Shown here piece after piece: positions 55,635-61,542 of a stretch of DNA of 61,542 bases. Every line of letters starts with the position of its first letter. The stretch's first letter is position 1. A program made the position numbers and the translations under genes. A model generated the notes under the pieces. That model was not told the DNA's origin, searched no databases, and saw only the letters and a program-made list of their open reading frames with translations. The stretch is taken from the NCBI RefSeq assembly GCF_026229185.1, contig NZ_JAGGJA010000019.1:1-61542 (forward strand). Direction: 5' to 3'. This stretch comes from Fodinibius salsisoli. Its GTDB lineage: Bacteria > Bacteroidota > Rhodothermia > Balneolales > Balneolaceae.

Positions 55635-56453
55635 CTAACGTTTATAGTACTTTTTATATTTATCTGGCATCACCGGGTGCATCCGTTTTGGAATTAATTT
55701 TTGCATCGTATTGAAACAATGGGCCCACTGAGAAAACGTGAGATTTGCAATGGGGAAGTTACGATTTATGCCAGCATCTCTGCTAATTCGTTTGATTTGG
55801 TTCCAGGTGAAAATACGTTTAAGTACATCTCTCATACGCATTTTGGGATTTTCGAGCAATGAAGCCACAAAAGCTATATAGTTGTAATACTCGTGTGGAT
55901 TGACCAATCGCTTTGTTCTCTGATCTATCTTTACCATAGCTGATTGTACAGAGGGTGCCGGAGAGAATACTTCTGGAGAAACACGGTTAACGATTGAGAT
56001 ATCGTACCACGTATTCCATCCTATAGTCCTTGGGTCTGTGGAGTGCTCGGTAAATCGCTTGGCAGCTCCCCACTCGATATTTATAACGCCACCAGTAAAA
56101 GATGTCTGTGGAACATCCAAGAGTTGCCCAAATATATCTGCAGTAATATTGTATGGGATATTGGAAACTACTTTGAAGCTACTGTTAGGCAGAGGCATAT
56201 TGAGAAAGTTTAAGTGGAGAACTTTCACATCTGGATTATTACCAAATGATTTTTTTAACGAGCTTGCTAAATTGTTGTCAAGTTCTACAGCTATTACTCT
56301 TCCAGCTTGTCGTGAAAGTGGACTCGTCAAAGCTCCTTTACCGGCTCCGATATCGATAACCATATCGTTACCAGTGACTTGGGCATGATTAATCATCTTT
56401 TTTGTAATAGCAGGATCATTTAAGAAGTTTTGGGTATACTTGAGATTATTCAT
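55635..56453 (-). CDS. Erm-like 23S rRNA adenine N6-methyltransferase (cassette)
   Basis: The product is 272 residues from ATG 56453; ATGs at 56543 and elsewhere add unrelated N-terminal residues. It shows the KsgA/Erm SAM fold: YTQNFLNDPAITKKMI near 6-21, VIDIGAGKGALTSPLSRQ (motif I) near 32-50, VELDNNLASSL near 55-65 and the catalytic SNIPYNITADIFGQLL near 100-115. Erm enzymes have NIPY/NIPF here, while KsgA usually has NLPYNI. It may therefore methylate A2058 and give macrolide-lincosamide resistance, or be a divergent dimethyltransferase. Sits alone in one cassette. Confidence 0.65.
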   Translation of the reverse strand: MNNLKYTQNFLNDPAITKKMINHAQVTGNDMVIDIGAGKGALTSPLSRQAGRVIAVELDNNLASSLKKSFGNNPDVKVLHLNFLNMPLPNSSFKVVSNIPYNITADIFGQLLDVPQTSFTGGVINIEWGAAKRFTEHSTDPRTIGWNTWYDISIVNRVSPEVFSPAPSVQSAMVKIDQRTKRLVNPHEYYNYIAFVASLLENPKMRMRDVLKRIFTWNQIKRISRDAGINRNFPIANLTFSQWAHCFNTMQKLIPKRMHPVMPDKYKKYYKR

Positions 56454-56853
56454 AATACGATATACGCTGGATAAATTAGGAATTGGGTGAAAAGAAGAGC
56501 TGATTCCTGTTATCATAGCGTATAGGTAAGAGAGGAGAGGCACTGATATTCAGCTATTAATCATCAGTGCTGTCAATCCCGATAAAGCTCCGCTAAGTTA
56601 GCTTATTACTGAAAGCAGAATATTCCCCTCCCATTGTAACATGGCAAGGCTACCTGTTAGAATGGAGAAGTTCTAAATTTTTTGGGGTGTTTATACGCTA
56701 CAAGTTAACAGGTTGTTTTCAACCGGTCTACTTGGCGCATATCTATTATTCCAAAACCCATGATTGGTTTCGTTCTGCTTTATTGAAGTGGATAATGAAG
56801 GCTGATAATAAAATCTTTGGCCTACATAATCAACTTCCAAGTGGTGTTTGTGG
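56454..56853. other. Gene-free part of the Erm cassette
   Basis: About 400 bp between the Erm start and the R' core GTTATACCCA (complement of 56851-56860). No gene is supported; short open frames here lack any recognisable sequence. It presumably holds the promoter and leader of the methyltransferase gene. Leader-peptide control as in classical erm genes was looked for; no convincing small reading frame with paired hairpins was found by eye. Confidence 0.45.
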
Positions 56854-57236
56854 GTATAACGGCATGGTGCTAGTGCGTGTGTGTCCGGCATGGCTGTCTT
56901 GGCTTACGCTAATGTAAGCCATTAATCTTGAGGCTAAAAATCCCTTATGGGCAGGCTTTAGGCTCCTGAATCATTAGTAAGCCGCAAGGGCGTTCCGGGT
57001 AACCGGGAGTCTGAAGGAAACGAGACTACAAACTACGCTCAATCTTGGGCGGAGACGCCGAGTCGATTATCTGACTTAATCAGCCTGAATCTCCGGAGAC
57101 CTACTTCGCAAGGATAAAGAAATACCTTAGAGCCTTTTTATGCGGATCGGGTGGCCCGCTATGGTATTCCCAACCGGGTGATTGGGAACGAAGTTAAGCG
57201 GAAGCCAACGCCGTCCGCTGGAATTATTTGTTAGGA
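56854..57236 (-). repeat. attC-like repeat interrupted by a group II intron fragment
   Basis: The R' arm is GTTATAC (56860-56854), with GCCGTTAT and CCATGCC next to it. The R'' arm is TCCTAAC (57236-57230) of the following cassette. Cassette ends match: TGGGTACAAC at the Erm R'' against TGGGTATAAC here, one mismatch. The middle of the repeat is replaced by about 300 bp of intron-like sequence. Confidence 0.5.
56879..57160 (+). mobile_element. Group II intron 5' fragment (domain I)
   Basis: It begins GTGTGTCCGGCATGG, a GTGYG-type 5' end with the usual domain I start, and includes GCCGCAAGGGCGTTCCGGG followed by TAACCGGGAGTCTGAAGG and AAACGAGACTAC, the recognisable domain I core of bacterial group II introns. 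No reverse transcriptase frame and no domain V is seen, so it is a truncated, inactive remnant. It lies on the plus strand, antisense to the attC-like repeat and cassettes, which is the orientation used by attC-specific group IIC introns. Class not determined. Confidence 0.6.
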
Positions 57237-57247
57237 CTCAACTACAT

Positions 57248-57595
57248 CTAGATACAGACTATTTTTTCATCCCAAGGTTGTTTAGGATGTAACCATCCGT
57301 CGACGTAGCCCTTTGTGTAAAGGCAACTTCCCTTCAGATAAAAACAATACTTCACCTCTTCGACGCCAACACTTACTTTGTTGCAGTACTCACCGTCCGA
57401 AAGATCCACGTGTAAGTGTTGTATTTGAACTCCGGCTATTGTAACTGTAACGTCAATAATTCCAGATTTGCAGAACTTGCCCTTGACGCTAAATATCTTG
57501 ACGTCAAAGTTGAAATTTACGCAATCTGAAACTGTTTCTTCAGTCTCGATGCTTTTCTGTAAGACTTCGCCAATATCACCTTTTAGTTTTTCCAT
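57248..57595 (-). CDS. Small protein of unknown function (cassette)
   Basis: The product is 115 residues from ATG 57595, which has a good Shine-Dalgarno (AAGGAGAGC) 5 nt upstream. It is Cys-rich (about six) and beta-strand-rich: DCVNFNFDVKIFSVKGKFC, GIIDVTVTIAGVQIQHLHVDLSDG, YCFYLKGSCLYTKGYVDGWLH. No membrane segment or family recognised. The cassette's R'' is TCCTAAC at 57236-57230 and its R' GTTAGGC at 57662-57656, agreeing in six of seven bases. No attC follows on the right, because decayed IS110 sequence is inserted there. Confidence 0.55.
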   Translation of the reverse strand: MEKLKGDIGEVLQKSIETEETVSDCVNFNFDVKIFSVKGKFCKSGIIDVTVTIAGVQIQHLHVDLSDGEYCNKVSVGVEEVKYCFYLKGSCLYTKGYVDGWLHPKQPWDEKIVCI

Positions 57596-57662
57596 AATGC
57601 TCTCCTTAATTTGGCACAATTTATTTTAAGTTAGACCTCCTGTGTGCCTTCATGTGGCCTAA

Positions 57663-58176
57663 CATATTATTGATGAACGTTTCATCATCCGTAAAGAAAT
57701 ATCTTTCATCCTGAAGATCACCACATAGGCATGTGGAATCCCATTCTATAAATCCAAAAAAATCCAATAAAGTCGTTTAAATATTTCGGCTGAATAAAAA
57801 GTTTATCGAACTTTTTTGTGAAGAATGGCTCATGGCTAAAGTGGCGAGACGCCCAACTTTATTGGGCCGAAAATCGCAAAATTGTCCACTTGAAGTCTTT
57901 GATCTTTACTGGAAGGACCCGTCAAAGTAGATTGTCGATGATAACCAAAATCTGACAACGGAGGGTTCGATGATTTACTCAGACATAGATCTACATAAAA
58001 CAAATATCGACTATACCCATTACAAAGTCGTCAAAAGGTTTTATCGAAAAATTAAGCGTAGAAGCGGTCGCTCGGTAGTGAGAGCAGTGGTTGACAAGGA
58101 ATTAGCTAAAGGCGTTTGGCATATACTAACCAAGAAGCAGGTACGGGGCATCCCGACAGCTGTCGGGACTCGCTAA
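57663..58176 (+). mobile_element. Decayed IS110-family element with internal deletion
   Basis: A short coding remnant at 57970-58176 joins the N-terminus and C-terminus of an IS110 transposase. Upstream 300 bp are non-coding and contain small perfect hairpins: GGCG-AGA-CGCC (57843-57853) and GCCCAA-CTTTA-TTGGGC (57851-57867). That is the position and style of an IS110 non-coding (bridge-RNA) end. The end of the element is unclear. Confidence 0.55.
57970..58176 (+). pseudogene. IS110 transposase remnant, internally deleted
   Basis: The frame of 68 codons begins MIYSDIDLHKTNI, the IS110 N-terminal DEDD strand, then jumps to YRKIKRRSGRSVVRAVVDKE and LAKGVWHILTKKQV, a typical C-terminal sequence of the same family. 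The catalytic middle, several hundred residues, is missing. It ends in a hairpin-containing palindrome (TCCCGACAGCTGTCGGGA, 58151-58168) that replaces the natural end. Inactive. Confidence 0.7.
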
Positions 58177-58365
58177 ACCTGTTGGCCCCAACTAATACCG
58201 TGTCCGCCTACCGACGGAAACCCGAATGCCCTCGGTATCGTCAGATGCATTAAGACTAAACCATTGCTTCAGAACCGAAGAAGTTACTTTTGAGTATTTA
58301 GAAAAGACTGAAATCTATTTTTTTACATACAAGAAATTCTATCGAATTGCTTTTACTTTGAGTGT

Positions 58366-58493
58366 ACCTTACGGCCTTGCGCATAAGCTGCGTGCAGGCC
58401 AACGCTGATTTAAAACAAAATATACTACAGATGAGAAACTAAAAATTGGCAGGGAAGGGCCGAGGCACGTCCGAGTTAAAGCGCGGGCTATAC
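58366..58493 (-). repeat. attC-like repeat (128 bp)
   Basis: In the minus-strand reading R'' GTATAGC (58493-58487), GCGCTTTAACTCGGACGTGCC, variable centre, and CTTATGCGCAAGGCC to R' GTAAGG (58372-58367). The core T of the R' (GTT) is changed to A, so recombination may be reduced. The DUF1428 stop codon lies inside its R''. Confidence 0.65.
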
Positions 58494-58880
58494 GGCGCTC
58501 TGACTGGATGATTGAACGAACGACCGGAAGCCTCCATACACCATCCGTTCAGCATCAAAAATCGGCCTTGTAGTATGAGTCAGTGGATTGATCAAATCCG
58601 CCATCCTTGGGTCGGCCGCGACTCTCTCATTTGCAAGATCGCGCGCCTCACGAGATTCAAATACAACCCATCCAAAGATGATGGCTTCATCCTTTTTTGC
58701 GTTTGTCACATCAGTGAAAGATCGGGTGCCCTCCAAACTCAAATCATCACCAACATATTCTGAGTAATCGAGTGCACCATGTTCCTTCCAAATTTCCGCA
58801 ACTTTTTCAACAACTTCTCTATATCTCTCTAACTGGTTGCGAGGCACAGGAAGTACAAATCCGTCGATATATTGTGTCAT
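58488..58880 (-). CDS. DUF1428 family protein (cassette)
   Basis: The product is 130 residues from ATG 58880, which has Shine-Dalgarno GGAGG 6 nt upstream. The DUF1428 (YbaA-like) ferredoxin-fold pattern is clear: YIDGFVLPVPRNQLERYREVVEK near 3-25, WKEHGALDYSEYVGDDL, AIIFGWVVFESREARDLANERV and FDAERMVYGGFRSFV. Function unknown in E. coli YbaA. It ends with GCC GTA TAG, the stop within the repeat core. R''/R' ends GCCGTATAGC and GTTATACGGC are complementary with one change. Confidence 0.85.
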   Translation of the reverse strand: MTQYIDGFVLPVPRNQLERYREVVEKVAEIWKEHGALDYSEYVGDDLSLEGTRSFTDVTNAKKDEAIIFGWVVFESREARDLANERVAADPRMADLINPLTHTTRPIFDAERMVYGGFRSFVQSSSQSAV

Positions 58881-58919
58881 GTTACCCTCCAATCTTGTTA
58901 CTGAAGTTTATCTTAAGCC

Positions 58920-59346
58920 GTATAACGACCTTGCGAACTACTACGCCGAAGTAGCACGGCTACGTAGGCTGTACATAAGCTGCACGCGAATGAATGTTGA
59001 GTTGATAAATAATGAACGAAAAGGGAAAAAGCCAGAAAAGTGGCCCCGACGCATCGGGGGCGAGGTGCTGAGCCCCATCATACGGGAGTCCGCTTGAATG
59101 CTATGACTTTGTCAAGTATTATGCCGCATTTTTTTGCCTGTCAAATCGAGACTCATAGTCCTGCCGGTAGGGCTGGCCAATATTTCAGATGGCACAGATT
59201 ATTTTAATCATTTTGTTGATCAGATTATTACGTACCACCGGGGGGAGGGCTAGCCTGTCTCCCGCTGTGCTGGTATTGTTAAATATGAGAGACCTTTTTG
59301 CAGATTACAACTCGGTAGGGTAGTCTAATAAATGCGCGGGTTATAG
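58920..59346 (-). repeat. attC-like repeat split by about 290 bp of foreign sequence
   Basis: R' GTTATAC (58926-58920) with CGCAAGGTCG and an insert of about 40 nt (58934-58975) identical in kind to that of left repeat 4. The repeat continues to GCGAGGTG near 59070, then breaks. R'' CTATAAC (59346-59340) with CCCGCGCATTT closes it. The intervening 59070-59325 is unidentified, probably an IS remnant, and a CCCCGACGCATCGGGG hairpin occurs at 59044-59059. Confidence 0.55.
59107..59325. other. Unidentified insert in an attC-like repeat
   Basis: About 220 bp that match neither repeat nor a gene. In the minus-strand reading a short frame ending near 59115 contains RQDYESRFDRQKNAA, transposase-tail-like. 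The break point is at TTAA-like sequence (CTAATAAATGCGCGGG), the same spot where the terminal ISs enter. No family assigned. Confidence 0.35.
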
Positions 59347-59362
59347 GGCGCCATAGTTTTTG

Positions 59363-60121
59363 TTATATATCCTTTGTAAAGCGACATTTTGGGTAGTTTT
59401 CGCATCCTAAAAATTTCGTACCAGCATTAGGACCTTTCTTCGCTGTTCTCTCAACTAAATTCGAACCGCATTTCGGGCAAGCTGTTGTTGAATTATGCCT
59501 TTCATGCAATGACTGTACATGATCTCTAGTGGTAAGTGAAGACTCAGAAACATAGTATTCAATTTCTCCGACTACTCGATCTACTTCTTTAGGCGGAATA
59601 ACTCGATCCTTAAACTGTTTAATATATTTTCCTAGCCGAGATCTTATAACGTTATCTGGCAACTCAGTTTTAAATTTACAATTCCCAACGAAATAAATAA
59701 TTGTATGTACGTTTGATTCATTGACCCCTAAAAATTCAGAAACAATCTTTTTTTGCCTAAAGGTTTGCCTTGTCGGGTTCTGAAATGAATAGTTATTTCC
59801 ATAAAGTGACTGGGTCCAATTTTTTTGACCCTTAGATCCAAAAATCCAACCTTTCTTATTCTTCGTTTCTACTATGAACAGTCCATATGGCGATACAAGA
59901 AGGTGGTCAATTTGAGTTGTACCATTTTCTGATGGAATGATTACATCATGAAATTTTCGGTAGTCTTTCGAATTGAGTGATAGCCACAGATAGAAAGTAG
60001 TCTTTTTTTCGCCTATCCAACCTCTAAATAGAATCAATATCTTTTCACGCATTTGTGGAATCAGCCAAACAAAGCCTATTATTACCAATATTATCAACAA
60101 AGCTGTGGCTGAATCGTCCAT
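59363..60121 (-). CDS. NERD-domain protein with C-terminal zinc finger (cassette)
   Basis: The product is 252 residues. One membrane helix (about 5-22), then a NERD nuclease-related domain: YRKFHDVIIPSENGTTQIDHLLVSPYGLFIVETKNKKGWIFGS (split near 54-98), with the D-x-n-ExK-like set (QIDHLL, VETKNK). The C-terminal topoisomerase-type C4 zinc finger is ACPKCGSNLVERTAKKGPNAGTKFLGCENYPKC, split near 213-247. NERD plus C4 fingers occur in presumed DNA-processing proteins, often in defence regions. The cassette ends GTTATAGGGC/GCCCTATAAC are exact complements. Confidence 0.85.
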   Translation of the reverse strand: MDDSATALLIILVIIGFVWLIPQMREKILILFRGWIGEKKTTFYLWLSLNSKDYRKFHDVIIPSENGTTQIDHLLVSPYGLFIVETKNKKGWIFGSKGQKNWTQSLYGNNYSFQNPTRQTFRQKKIVSEFLGVNESNVHTIIYFVGNCKFKTELPDNVIRSRLGKYIKQFKDRVIPPKEVDRVVGEIEYYVSESSLTTRDHVQSLHERHNSTTACPKCGSNLVERTAKKGPNAGTKFLGCENYPKCRFTKDI

Positions 60122-60168
60122 TGAAATATTTTTAAACTAATGCATTTGGATAGCCAAGGTAAAAAGCC

Positions 60169-60298
60169 CTATAACGACATTGCGCATAAGCTGCAGGCGA
60201 TGGAATGTCGAGTTAGTTTTAAAACGAAAGATTAACTAATAACTAGAAGGGTGGCAAGGCAATAGCGAGGCCTGTCCGCGTTAATGCGCGGGTTATAA
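60169..60298 (-). repeat. attC-like repeat (130 bp)
   Basis: In the minus-strand reading R'' TTATAAC (60298-60292), CCGCGCATTAACGCGGACAGG, variable centre, CTTATGCGCAATGTC and R' GTTATAG (60175-60169). It is the best-preserved repeat of the right array and closely matches repeat 2 of the left array in both arms. Confidence 0.75.
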
Positions 60299-61174
60299 CT
60301 CTTTTTTTTCTAGTTCATCTGTAAACTTATCTAAATTATTTGGTGCTCCAACCTTAATTTCAAAATCTATTTCGGCAGTTGTTTCTATTTTAAAATCGTG
60401 TTGAATAACTTCGTCTAAGAAAGAGAACATTTGATTAATTGCATCCCTAATGACATGTGTCCACCCATATTGATATTTATGTAATGTCCGAAAAAAATCA
60501 GGGGTATCGATTTTATTACCCTCAAGTTCAAATTCATAAGTCTGAAGATACAAAGTCTTAATTTTTTCAACTGTATTTAGTATTTGAATTGGTGATGCAG
60601 GCTTATTTTTGCTACCACCCATAGCAATTGGTAAATCTGTGACAAGTAGTTGTAGCATAGGATCAACCATTCTTTCCAAGTTATATAATCGAATATTAAC
60701 CCATTCCCAATAGTCGTCAATATCTGGTTGTCTTTCTATTTCAATATATTTTCTTCCTTTTATTAAGTCTTCTAATTCACTATCAATTTTGGATAGTCTG
60801 TCTTGCAAAAGCTTTTTAGCAAGTTTGTATTCCCACTTTGGACGTTTAAGATGTGCTAATTTTTTTATCTCTTCAGACTCGTCTTCAAAACCATCTGGAC
60901 ATAAGTTTATATAATGATAAGCGGTATAAACAAAAGCAGTGATTATGGAAACTATTGCTAGTGCCAAATTAAATTCTAGTTCAGATAAAAACTGCGGGTT
61001 GTATTTAAATACTTCAACTATACCAACTAATGAAAGGAAAACCGTTGAAAATGAAGTTAGGAACCTGATGAAATGATTTTTAAAAATTCTAAAAATATGC
61101 TCATGAATACCGATGGCAGTTAATTCAACGTTGTGTGAATTAGAAATTTTACCATTGGATTTTGGAGTTTGCAT
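60293..61174 (-). CDS. Two-helix membrane protein of unknown function (cassette)
   Basis: The product is 293 residues. Hydrophobic segments at about 34-55 and 66-87 (FLTSFSTVFLSLVGIVEVFKY, LALAIVSIITAFVYTAYHY) form a hairpin anchor. The remaining 200 residues are helical and charged: EEIKKLAHLKRPKWEYKLAK, LLQDRLSKIDSELEDLIKG, then a helical C-terminus (YGWTHVIRDAINQMF). Family not recognised. Its stop codon (TAA) is inside the R'' core of the neighbouring repeat. It is the outermost complete cassette gene of the right array. Confidence 0.6.
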   Translation of the reverse strand: MQTPKSNGKISNSHNVELTAIGIHEHIFRIFKNHFIRFLTSFSTVFLSLVGIVEVFKYNPQFLSELEFNLALAIVSIITAFVYTAYHYINLCPDGFEDESEEIKKLAHLKRPKWEYKLAKKLLQDRLSKIDSELEDLIKGRKYIEIERQPDIDDYWEWVNIRLYNLERMVDPMLQLLVTDLPIAMGGSKNKPASPIQILNTVEKIKTLYLQTYEFELEGNKIDTPDFFRTLHKYQYGWTHVIRDAINQMFSFLDEVIQHDFKIETTAEIDFEIKVGAPNNLDKFTDELEKKEL

Positions 61175-61204
61175 CAGTAAAAAATTGCTGAATAGTTGAA
61201 AGAG

Positions 61205-61314
61205 TTATAACGACCTCGCGCTTAACCGGCGCACAGATTAATGTTGAATTAGCAACTAACGAAAGAAGAGACGTAAAACCAAGAACGGCAACGAATAGGC
61301 GAGGTGCGTCCGCG
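61205..61314 (-). repeat. attC-like repeat cut by the right IS
   Basis: In the minus-strand reading it runs from CGCGGACGCACCTCGCC (61314-61298) to GCGCGAGGTC and R' GTTATAA (61211-61205). The R'' end is lost at the IS junction: the intact repeat reads GCGTTAATGCGCGGG, this one GCGTTAATCATAC. Same break point as on the left. Confidence 0.7.
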
Positions 61315-61542
61315 TTAATCATACTATTAGGGCACCCTCAAGGTTGACGTTCTTCACAGAAGAGGTCACCTTGGTTGTTCCACCACGAACGAACCCTATG
61401 AGGATGCCCATGAATAAGATTACACAATGTTATGACAGGGACAAACCTGATCCCTCACATTTGCTTTTGGCAATTGATGTGAGCAGTCGCCGGCTGGATC
61501 TGTACAGCCGATACCGGCAAGACGGGCACGAATACGAGATCA
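61315..61542 (+). mobile_element. IS110/IS1111-family insertion sequence, 5' end only (right copy)
   Basis: Reverse complement of 1-228, one mismatch seen. It enters the attC-like repeat at GCGTTAA, runs 80 nt of non-coding end, then the transposase start. The pair is in inverted orientation, 61 kb apart. The rest of the element, including any bridge-RNA end, is outside the window. Confidence 0.75.
61398..61542 (+). CDS. IS110-family transposase, N-terminal 48 residues (cut by window edge)
   Basis: It starts at ATG 61398 (ATGs at 61404 and 61410 also in frame) and runs out of the window. The product MRMPMNKITQCYDRD continues to LLLAIDVSSRRLDLYS, the first DEDD-recombinase strand with its Asp. 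The Asn at residue 6 is Lys in the left copy, so these are two physically different copies, or one shows an error. No end is visible. Confidence 0.75.
   Translation, partial: MRMPMNKITQCYDRDKPDPSHLLLAIDVSSRRLDLYSRYRQDGHEYEI

Noticed and set aside
55635-56543. Annotation of the methyltransferase as KsgA (16S dimethyltransferase)
   Set aside because: The motif reads SNIPYNITADI, typical of Erm rather than the NLPYNI of KsgA, and the gene sits in a cassette; KsgA remains an alternative, so confidence is limited.
57150-57236. Transposase-like short frame RYGIPNRV after the intron fragment
   Set aside because: Too short and out of context to assign; could be part of the intron or of a transposase fragment.

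Overview
The window reads as a chromosomal segment of a Bacteroidota-type bacterium, most likely a Balneolota/Rhodothermota relative. The evidence is the rimP-nusA-infB-rbfA-ribF-rpsO-pnp-M16 peptidase order, TlpA-like lipoproteins, a CarboxypepD_reg-type outer-membrane receptor, and three promoters with identical geometry, TTG-N20-TATnTTTG, in front of rimP, rpsO and tRNA-Ser. This taxonomic call is inference from gene content and promoter style; no database was searched.

Layout. (1) 1-228: the start of an IS110/IS1111-family insertion sequence, pointing out of the window. (2) 229 to about 5400: a plus-strand array of integron-like gene cassettes, each followed by an attC-like repeat of about 130 bp. 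It carries a membrane protein, a phospholipase-D-like protein with a small membrane partner, MazEF, a thioredoxin-like protein, a HAD hydrolase and a DUF6429 protein. (3) 5523-52005: a core block without cassette repeats. It holds the transcription/translation operon (rimP to pnp), Amt with a porin, asnS, holA, an ECF sigma factor with a small partner, purC, phytoene synthase-like, accC, murQ-plsC-tonB, tRNA-Ser, two TlpA/LVIVD/DUF305 envelope genes, a quinone/catechol detoxification operon, a Crp-type regulator, an outer-membrane receptor, a berberine-bridge-type oxidase, two AraC regulators of unusual architecture, and a decayed toxin-antitoxin locus. (4) 52074-61314: a second cassette array, now on the minus strand. 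It carries a TPR protein, a Na+/Ca2+ exchanger, an Erm-like rRNA methyltransferase, a small unknown, DUF1428, a NERD-domain protein and a membrane protein. Its repeats are interrupted by a group II intron fragment and a decayed IS110 element. (5) 61315-61542: the same IS start again, inverted.

How it fits together. The first bases of a cassette are the reverse complement of the last bases before its own repeat: GTTAGCTACATTT/AAATGTAGCTAAC for cassette 1, GTTATAGTTAAA/TTTAACTATAAC for cassette 2, and GTTATAGGGC/GCCCTATAAC for the NERD cassette. This is what excised circular integron cassettes with paired R' and R'' core sites predict. No integrase is visible, so within this window both arrays are clusters of attC lacking an integrase. 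The two terminal ISs sit at the same place in an attC-like repeat and in the same orientation relative to it, which suggests an attC-targeting IS1111-like element. The two arrays face opposite ways and bracket about 47 kb of core genes, so recombination between arrays or ISs could invert the block.

Limits. Domain calls come from recognising motifs by eye. No homology search, fold prediction or integron finder was run, and some start codons are choices between in-frame alternatives.
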